Source: Bacillus sp. ISL-7 (GTDB lineage Bacteria; Bacillota; Bacilli; Bacillales_B; DSM-18226). Taken from it: a DNA stretch of 26,905 nt. The stretch's first letter is position 1; each line of letters starts with the position of its first letter. The stretch lies in contig NZ_JAGGQW010000004.1 in NCBI RefSeq assembly GCF_018613065.1, forward strand, positions 1 through 26,905. Direction: 5' to 3'. Under the pieces are notes generated by a model. It made no database searches, was not told the origin of the DNA, and saw only the letters and a list, made by a program, of their open reading frames with translations. Shown here piece by piece: positions 21,593 through 26,905 of the stretch. The translations under genes were made by a program, and so were the position numbers.

Positions 21593-21822
21593 TCTTTTGA
21601 AACAACTACCCCTGCTAAATCAATTCCAGGTACAAATGGGTAGGTCTTGACGATGTTACCATTAGGAATAGTAGCGAGACTATCTTTATAGTTGACACCA
21701 GAATAATGGACGTGAATCAATACTTCTCCCTCTGGTAAATCTTGAAGCATTAGCTTTTGAAGTTTTACAGAAGATTAGTCTTCTTGTTTATTTACAACTA
21801 GTGCATCAAAGGGTTGTAGCAT
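21593..21822 (-). pseudogene. yhfP: Quinone oxidoreductase (YhfP/AcuI type), nonsense and truncated
   Basis: ATG 21822 has an intact AAAGGAG site. The frame reads MLQPFDALVVNKQED, then a TAA, then continues in frame SSVKLQKLMLQDLPEGEVLI, HVHYSGVNYKDSLATIPNG, NIVKTYPFVPGIDLAGVVVS and stops. This is the N-terminal GroES-like part of YhfP-type MDR NADPH:quinone (acrylyl-CoA) reductases, which are about 330 residues long. About 250 residues, with the whole NADPH-binding domain, are missing. The nonsense codon and the truncation make it non-functional. Confidence 0.85.
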
Positions 21823-21861
21823 TGCTAGTACTCCTTTCTATAAGAAAGGTCTTATAAAATA

Positions 21862-21877
21862 CAGTATTTCAATACTG
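21862..21877. promoter_or_regulatory. Palindrome CAGTATT-TC-AATACTG upstream of broken yhfP
   Basis: A perfect 7-bp inverted repeat with a 2-base centre lies 40 bases before the yhfP start. Its form fits a site for a dimeric MarR- or TetR-type repressor that once controlled the gene. No regulator gene for it is recognised nearby. Confidence 0.45.
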
Positions 21878-22029
21878 ATATATCAATGATAACTCCATTT
21901 ATCTATATGGCATAATACATAAAATAGATAATTGCCATCTGATTTTTCGATACCTAAAAAAGAGGGAAAAGTGGAGAGTGGATTTAATAAGGCTTTTTAG
22001 CCTATTAAACATCGTTTTTCGTAGGTCAT

Positions 22030-22130
22030 AGCTAACCTGACCCGTAAATCAGGACAATAAAAAAGGGATCGTAATCCGCAATCACGCTCCAATTAAGGCA
22101 CCCGTACTTGTTTAAGTGCAATATCACAAT
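22030..22130 (-). repeat. Intergenic repeat copy 17
   Basis: Left motif AGCTAACCTGACCCGTAAAT with CAATAAAAAA, hairpin GGATCGT...ACGCTCC at 22066-22090, and right motif AAGGCACCCGTACTTGTTTA with ATATCACAAT. Located 56 bases beyond the LysR gene stop. Confidence 0.75.
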
Positions 22131-22185
22131 TTTTTTGGATAGTGAATTACTTCCCCATAAAAACTCTTTTTTAAAACAAGCACTC

Positions 22186-23046
22186 CTAATCACTTATCAT
22201 AGCTATAAATTTTAATAAAGACGTAGGTACATACTTATCTTTTCTATAAATGAATACTGTTTTGACTTTTCCGTATGGAGTCGGAAGCGTATGCTGTCTA
22301 AGAGTTCCTTCTTGTATTTGTTTTGCAACAACACTTTGTGGAACCATACTTAAACCTAGACCAGCAGATACACACCCGACGATTGCATCCAGGGTTCCAA
22401 ATTCCATTATCTTTTTAGGAATCACTCCCTCTTGGTGTAGCCATTGTTCAAGCTTTTCCCGATAAGAACATCCAGTACGGAATACAAGCAGTGTCTTTGT
22501 TTGAATATCTCTGATAGAAGATAAAGGAGGATGAATTATATCTGTTATGAGTACCAATTCTTCTTCGATTACATCCTTTTGAATGAGATCTGGGTGTTCA
22601 ATAGGTCCAGCCACAAATGCTCCATCAAGGTCATACTGAAGAACTCTTTCAATATTTTCTTTCGTGGGCCCTGTTTTTAGGGTTAGTTCAACTTCGGGAT
22701 TGTCTTTAAGGTATTTTGAAAATAGGGCTGGTAAACGAACAGCGGCAGTTGTTTCCATAGAACCAATAATTAAAGGACCTTTTGAGGTTTGATCATCATT
22801 CATCACGTTCTTTGTTTCTTCTACAAGATTGAATATTTTTTCTGCATATGTTAGCAACATGCTTCCTTTGGCAGTTAGTGCAGTACCACGATTATGTCTA
22901 TGAAAAAGGGTTGTTTGAAGATCCGATTCCAACTGCTGAATTTTCATCGTGATATTAGACTGTGCATATTGAAGTTCTCTTGCTGCTTGTGAAATACTCC
23001 CCAACTTTGCAACAGTCTGGAAAATTTTTAATGTATGTAAATCCAA
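22186..23046 (-). CDS. LysR-family transcriptional regulator
   Basis: The 286-residue protein starts with the LysR helix-turn-helix: MDLHTLKIFQTVAKLGSISQ, AARELQYAQSNITMKIQQLE, then TTLFHRHNRGTALTAKG. The C-terminal two-part ligand-binding domain follows, with GPLIIGSMETTAAVRLPALF, VFRTGCSYREKLEQWL and GCVSAGLGLSMVPQSVV. LysR proteins activate or repress a divergent operon in response to a small molecule. The neighbours on the plus strand are a tautomerase pseudogene, an MFS transporter and a nitronate monooxygenase, the likely targets. It resembles B. subtilis YusT, which also lies near a YusQ tautomerase. Intact. Confidence 0.92.
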   Translation of the reverse strand: MDLHTLKIFQTVAKLGSISQAARELQYAQSNITMKIQQLESDLQTTLFHRHNRGTALTAKGSMLLTYAEKIFNLVEETKNVMNDDQTSKGPLIIGSMETTAAVRLPALFSKYLKDNPEVELTLKTGPTKENIERVLQYDLDGAFVAGPIEHPDLIQKDVIEEELVLITDIIHPPLSSIRDIQTKTLLVFRTGCSYREKLEQWLHQEGVIPKKIMEFGTLDAIVGCVSAGLGLSMVPQSVVAKQIQEGTLRQHTLPTPYGKVKTVFIYRKDKYVPTSLLKFIAMISD

Positions 23047-23233
23047 AATAATCTCCCCTTAATTTGAAATATCCTTAGCCATCATTTAGAGTGATACCAA
23101 ATATCATTTTTAAGTATTATACCATATAACAAAAAAGCAATATGATTTAAATATCCTACATTTTAACTGGAGGTTAATATTGTAATAAAGACACATTCTA
23201 AAAACATTATTGAAATTTGAAGGGAGAAACAAA

Positions 23234-23614
23234 ATGCCATTATTTGCTTTGATTTAATAGAAGGTAGAAACGAAGAAACGCTAAAAAAATTATTGGATTC
23301 GGCTCACCGTGCGATGGTGGAAGCTTTCCAAGTGCCTGAAAGTGACCGTTATCAAATAGTTCATCAACACCCGCCTCATGAGCTAATAATTGAGGATACA
23401 GGACTAGAGTTTAAAAGAAGCAGAGACCTTGTAATTATTAGTATTGTTAGTAAAAAAAGAACCGTTAAAAACCTTATAGTCACTTCTAGCCCATAAACTT
23501 GAATCTGATTGTGGGATTTCTCCACAAGATTTGATCGTTTCTATAACAGAAAACAGCGATGCCGACTGGAGTTTCGGATTAGGATAAGAACAATTTCTAA
23601 CAGGTTCATTATAG
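23234..23614 (+). pseudogene. yusQ: YusQ-like tautomerase, frameshifted
   Basis: ATG 23234 (GGGAG upstream) is followed by a frame break after MPL. The normal protein continues in another frame: [55 protein letters not shown]. After a second frame break comes [34 protein letters not shown], then a stop and QFLTG. The full span is 127 codons, the length I recall for YusQ. The family catalyses keto-enol tautomerisation using an N-terminal Pro2. At least two frameshifts and a nonsense codon inactivate it, though it sits in an otherwise intact LysR/MFS/monooxygenase cluster. Confidence 0.85.
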
Positions 23615-23650
23615 CTTATAAAGATATGCTTTATATTTGGAGGTTTTAAT

Positions 23651-24847
23651 TTGAAGAAGCAAACTTATCTTTTTTTAATAGGAGGAATATTGTCTTTAAT
23701 CATTGCCATGGGGATTGGAAGATTTGCCTATACTCCTATTCTTCCACTTATGCAAAAGGATCTTTCTTTTTCAAATACAGTGGCTGGTTATATTGCCTCA
23801 AGTAATTACGCAGGATATTTGCTTGGAGCAATTTTAGCAGGTGCTATTCCCCTGAAACAATATAGAACGATTTCCTTAAGAATTTGTCTTATTGTCAGTA
23901 TCTTAACCACTGCCATAATGGGTCTAACATACTCTCATTTCCTTTGGTATGTACTTCGATTTCTATCGGGAGTTTCCAGTGCTTATGTGTTGGTTCTAGC
24001 CTCTGGTATCGTGTTAGATAAACTTGCTTCTATAAACAAAACAAGTTGGTCTGGTTTATTTTATGGAGGGGTAGGTTTGGGAATCTGTTTGTCCAGTCTA
24101 TTTATTCCGAGTTTAAACCATTTATATCAGTGGGAAGGAACTTGGACAGGATTAGCTGTTGTTAGTGGAATCCTTGCTTTCTTCGTATGGATCTGGCTCG
24201 ATGATAACTCAAACGCTGTTGAAAAGAAAGCTAAACAACAAATTTTTGCAGAAGTCCCCCCCACGAAATGGCTCCTATGGTTGATTATTGCGTATGGTTT
24301 AGAAGGATTGGGTTACATTGTTACGGGTACGTTTATCGTATCTATCGCTGAAAAGACCTCATACTTTCACAAAGGTGCCACCTTAGTTTGGATGATGGTT
24401 GGATTGGCTGCGATTCCATCCTGTCTCATCTGGTCTTTACTAGCTAAAAAATGGGGATTCGTTAAATCCTTAGTTCTTGCAATGGCATTGCAAGCTTTGG
24501 GTATGGCGATGCCAGCCTTTTGGAGTTCGAAAACAAGTTTTATCATAAGTGCTTTATTATTTGGAGCCACGTTTATGGGTATCACAACGCTTGTTACAAC
24601 AATGGGACGACAAATGAATCCATCTAATAGCGGTCGAACGATTGGGATTCTGACCGCTATTTATGCTATTGGACAGTTGATAGGACCAATCCTTGCTGGA
24701 GTCTTATCATCATTCACTAATAATTTTAATACTGCTCTGATAGGAGCATCTTGTGTGGTATTAATTGGGGCAGCAATGCTTTTAAATGGAATTCAATTTG
24801 AGAGGAAATCCAAAGGAATATTAAGTGAAAATAACTACGAGGTGTGA
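23651..24847 (+). CDS. YbfB/YjiJ-family MFS transporter
   Basis: The 398-residue membrane protein has 12 predicted helices. It begins LFLIGGILSLIIAMGIGRFA then YTPILPLMQ, the hallmark of the YbfB/YjiJ family of the major facilitator superfamily (IGRFAYTPxLPxM). GRQMNPSNSGRTIGILTAIY and IGQLIGPILAGVLS are the family's second-half motifs. Substrate unknown; proton-coupled efflux of a small organic molecule is usual for the superfamily. TTG 23651 is the start, with GGAGG 9 bases upstream. The stop is 4 bases before the start of the monooxygenase gene, so the two genes form an operon. Confidence 0.92.
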   Translation: MKKQTYLFLIGGILSLIIAMGIGRFAYTPILPLMQKDLSFSNTVAGYIASSNYAGYLLGAILAGAIPLKQYRTISLRICLIVSILTTAIMGLTYSHFLWYVLRFLSGVSSAYVLVLASGIVLDKLASINKTSWSGLFYGGVGLGICLSSLFIPSLNHLYQWEGTWTGLAVVSGILAFFVWIWLDDNSNAVEKKAKQQIFAEVPPTKWLLWLIIAYGLEGLGYIVTGTFIVSIAEKTSYFHKGATLVWMMVGLAAIPSCLIWSLLAKKWGFVKSLVLAMALQALGMAMPAFWSSKTSFIISALLFGATFMGITTLVTTMGRQMNPSNSGRTIGILTAIYAIGQLIGPILAGVLSSFTNNFNTALIGASCVVLIGAAMLLNGIQFERKSKGILSENNYEV

Positions 24848-24851
24848 AATT

Positions 24852-25940
24852 ATGTTAAATAATAAAATTACAGAACTTTTGAAAGTTGAGTATCCGATTA
24901 TTCAAGCTCCAATGGCTGGCGGAGTAACCACTTCGAAATTAGTGGCGGAGGTTTCAAATTCTGGGTGTCTAGGAATGATTGGTGCAGGTTATATGACACC
25001 TATTCAAATGCGAGAACAAATTAAGGAAATAAAGCAGTTAACTTCAAACCCTTTTGGTATTAATCTATTTGTTCCTAACGAATTTAAAGTTACTGGGAAT
25101 GAAATAAAATCGGCTAACCAGATCTTAAACCCTATTCGTCAGCAATTGAATTTACAACCAAAAGATAGCTTTAAAATTTCAAATTTTAATGATGTTTTTG
25201 AAACATTTATTGAACAAATTAAGGTTGTAATTGAAGAAAAGGTTCCTATTTGTTCTTTTACATTTGGTATTCCTTCTAAAGAAGTGATTGCTGAATTAAA
25301 ACAATCTAACATTATTCTGATGGGAACAGCCACAACGGTTGAAGAAGCAGTTGAAAATGAAAAAGTAGGAATGGATATTGTTGTGGCACAAGGCAGTGAA
25401 GCTGGCGGACATCGTGGGAATTTTATCAATAGATCACTAGAAGGTTTGATTGGTTTAATGTCATTAATTCCACAGGTTGTAGACAATGTAAGCATTCCTG
25501 TTGTTGCTGCTGGTGGAATTATGGACGGGAGAGGGTTAATGGCTTCTATTTGCTTAGGAGCAAAGGGTGTACAAATGGGCACAGCTTTCTTGACTTGTAT
25601 TGAAAGTGGGGCACACAAGGTTCATAAAGAAGCCATCCTTAATGCTAACGAAAACCAGACTGTTTTAACTCGTTCATTTTCAGGAAAATGGGCAAGAGGG
25701 ATAGAAAATAAATTTATTTTAGAAATACAGAAGCACGAACGGTTTTTACCAGATTTCCCTGTTCAAAATACACTAACCCAGGATATTAGAAAGACTTCTA
25801 GTGCACAAAACAATCAAGATTTCATGTCACTTTGGTCTGGTCAAAGTCCAAGATTAGCCAAAAGCCAAACCGTTGAATCATTAATAAAAAATATTATTGC
25901 AGAAGCTATAAAAATAAATTCATATATTTATATGGAATAG
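24852..25940 (+). CDS. Nitronate monooxygenase (2-nitropropane dioxygenase family)
   Basis: The 362-residue flavoprotein (TIM barrel, FMN) oxidises nitronates such as propionate-3-nitronate to keto compounds and nitrite. Evidence: VEYPIIQAPMAGGVTTSKLV at the N-terminus, GSEAGGHRG with the catalytic His187, VVAAGGIMDGRGLMASICLG and AKGVQMGTAFL for phosphate binding. ATG 24852 is the start (GAGGTG 9 bases upstream); the longer frame to 24825 overlaps the MFS gene without a ribosome site. With the upstream MFS gene and the divergent LysR regulator it forms a small detoxification cluster. Intact. Confidence 0.93.
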   Translation: MLNNKITELLKVEYPIIQAPMAGGVTTSKLVAEVSNSGCLGMIGAGYMTPIQMREQIKEIKQLTSNPFGINLFVPNEFKVTGNEIKSANQILNPIRQQLNLQPKDSFKISNFNDVFETFIEQIKVVIEEKVPICSFTFGIPSKEVIAELKQSNIILMGTATTVEEAVENEKVGMDIVVAQGSEAGGHRGNFINRSLEGLIGLMSLIPQVVDNVSIPVVAAGGIMDGRGLMASICLGAKGVQMGTAFLTCIESGAHKVHKEAILNANENQTVLTRSFSGKWARGIENKFILEIQKHERFLPDFPVQNTLTQDIRKTSSAQNNQDFMSLWSGQSPRLAKSQTVESLIKNIIAEAIKINSYIYME

Positions 25941-25976
25941 TTGTATTCTTTTAATGATTGCCCAGGAGGGAAAGAG

Positions 25977-26465
25977 ATGAAAAACTACCTGCTTAAACAA
26001 TTAAGATTTGTTCGAGAAAACACAATTAATTGCGTGACAGAAATGAATGATGAAGCATCACTGTTTATTCCAGAAGGATTCAATAATAATATAAAATGGA
26101 ATCTAGGACATATATATGTTGTGCAAGAAAAGTTTGCATTTTATTTTATTAAAGAAAAAATGATAATGCCGAATAACTTTTCGGAATTATTCACTACTGG
26201 CACAAAGCCCACCAATTGGGGAGATCAGGCGTTACCAACGATCAGTGAATTAATCCAATTATTGGAAAATCAAATCGACAGGATTGAACAATCATTGGAA
26301 TTTCGGCTAAAAGAAGTTTTCGAGACGCCTTTTACTACGTCAACAGGTCTTACTATATCAACAGTTGAAGAATTACTCAGTTTTTGTTTATATCATGAAG
26401 GTATGCATTTTGCTACGATAAAATCGTATAAACGAATTATTCAGAATGAGAGAGAGAAAGAATAA
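25977..26465 (+). CDS. DinB-family protein (third), operon with monooxygenase
   Basis: The 162-residue protein starts at ATG 25977, with AGGAGGG 8 bases upstream; the longer frame from 25941 lacks a ribosome site. DinB fold: MKNYLLKQLRFVRENTINCV, IKWNLGHIYVVQEKF with the first His, ELLSFCLYHEGMHFATIKSY with the second pair. It is 36 bases after the monooxygenase stop and in the same direction, so it is probably co-transcribed, in contrast to the two lone DinB genes. DinB-like proteins are metal-dependent and often linked to thiol chemistry; the substrate is unknown. Confidence 0.87.
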   Translation: MKNYLLKQLRFVRENTINCVTEMNDEASLFIPEGFNNNIKWNLGHIYVVQEKFAFYFIKEKMIMPNNFSELFTTGTKPTNWGDQALPTISELIQLLENQIDRIEQSLEFRLKEVFETPFTTSTGLTISTVEELLSFCLYHEGMHFATIKSYKRIIQNEREKE

Positions 26466-26522
26466 GGGTATTAGAACAACCAAAATGTCCTACTTCTTAA
26501 ACAATTATTAAATAATTTTATT

Positions 26523-26555
26523 TTTAGCACCGTCATAAAAATGGACGGTGCTAAA
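26523..26555. other. 12-bp stem-loop after the third DinB gene, without a U-tract
   Basis: TTTAGCACCGTC pairs perfectly with GACGGTGCTAAA over a 9-base loop, 57 bases past the DinB stop. The downstream flank is TGTGTTAAG on plus and AAATAAAAT on minus, so neither strand has a T-run. It may act as an RNA 3'-end stabiliser or weak terminator. Confidence 0.6.
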
Positions 26556-26641
26556 TGTGTTAAGCTTAAAATTAAAATTATTAATATCACTCTTTAAGCC
26601 TCTTAAACAGACACTTTCTTCTAATTTTTATTTTTGCTTTG

Positions 26642-26710
26642 TTAAACTACCCTGCCCTTTTAGTGAAAAAGCGTTCCCGCCAAATTGCGGAAACGCACCC
26701 GTTAGCCATC
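26642..26710 (-). repeat. Intergenic repeat copy 18
   Basis: Left motif AAACTACCCTGCCCTTTTAG, hairpin GCGTTCCCGC-caaatt-GCGGAAACGC at 26671-26696 (C-A on plus, U-G on minus, then TTTTTCAC on minus), right motif CGCACCCGTTAG running directly into copy B of the 210-bp repeat. Confidence 0.8.
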
Positions 26711-26905
26711 CTTGAAGCGCAAAAAGCGGCGCTTCACCACAGAGAATGAAAATGGTTAGGAAGTGTCAATACTGATACTGACCTTAATCCAGTCAACCCT
26801 AATCCATAAACTTATAATTATCGCTCTCCTCTTTTTTTAACGATTGAGCAGGGTCTTCTTAAGTATTGTCATATTTCTAATCTTGAAGAAACTTATTTTC
26901 ATGGT
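26695..26905 (-). repeat. 210-bp direct repeat, copy B (runs to the window edge)
   Basis: Same orientation as copy A at 19340-19555. The hairpin GAAGCGC...GGCGCTTC at 26714-26735 is better paired than in copy A; the copy A difference is A-C on plus and G-U on minus, as in the other hairpins. By analogy with copy A, a minus-strand gene should end just beyond the window's right edge. Confidence 0.85.

Noticed and set aside
25139..25618. Minus-strand frame of 159 codons inside the nitronate monooxygenase gene
   Set aside because: A long antisense shadow of a clearly conserved gene; it has no ribosome site or recognisable motif.
26523..26555. Rho-independent terminator after the third DinB gene
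   Set aside because: The 12-bp stem is strong but neither strand has a T-run after it, so it is listed only as a stem-loop.
439..26710. Reading the dispersed repeat as a CRISPR array
   Set aside because: Repeat units are 70-110 bp, contain variable hairpins, and are separated by whole genes, not by short equal spacers; no cas genes are present.
439..26710. Calling the repeats genuine integron attC sites
   Set aside because: The CTAAC and GTTAG cores are similar to attC cores, but the full RYYYAAC/GTTRRRY pair is not met in most copies and there is no integron integrase in the window. Kept only as a hypothesis of a cassette-like array.

Overview
The window looks like chromosomal DNA of an AT-rich Bacillaceae member (Bacillus or a close relative). 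Strong Shine-Dalgarno sequences (GGAGG types), TTG/GTG starts and homologs of Bacillus genes (yoaS/yozG, yhfH, yhfP, fosB, a YjhB-type Nudix protein, yusQ, murI, ridA) support this. No rRNA, tRNA or CRISPR array was seen. It is an accessory region: about 25 intact genes, mostly small single-gene units, mixed with many decayed genes and mobile-element remains.

Layout. 1-420: the end of an IS3-family element beside a broken FAH-family gene. 439-9130: almost all minus-strand single genes (small membrane protein, HxlR regulator with a divergent NAD(P)-binding oxidoreductase, squalene/phytoene-synthase-like protein, truncated fosB, yoaS-yozG, LysM protein, DUF1835 protein, DinB protein, yhfH, a small overlapping gene pair). 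9274-11717: DeoR regulator and Cof-type HAD phosphatase on plus, Nudix hydrolase on minus. 12046-13694: an 83-aa protein and a decayed IS110-family element with a candidate bridge-RNA region. 13647-18293: small membrane and hypothetical proteins, a second DinB, and two CBO0543-family membrane proteins separated by a truncated group II intron. 18718-21822: a deleted sigma-factor gene, a small secreted protein, RidA, glutamate racemase, a broken yhfP. 22186-26465: a LysR regulator divergent from a decayed tautomerase gene, an MFS transporter, a nitronate monooxygenase and a third DinB protein.

The most striking property is a dispersed intergenic repeat with about 19 full or partial copies, all in one orientation. 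Each has a left motif (near CTAACCTGCTTCGTTAG), a variable hairpin, and a right motif (near GCACCCGTTAGTTTAAG). Most copies lie a few tens of bases after the stop codon of a minus-strand gene, so the region reads as a series of 'gene plus hairpin' units. The hairpins differ in sequence but stay paired; in 11 copies the only mispairs become G-U pairs on the minus strand, so the folded molecule is probably minus-strand RNA (a terminator) or minus-strand DNA. One copy has lost its hairpin by a join between the two CGTTAG halves. The group II intron sits exactly inside another copy. This resembles a gene-cassette array, but no recombinase is present here and the cassette reading is a hypothesis. 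A second repeat of about 210 bp occurs at 19340 and 26695, each time fused to a right half of the first repeat.
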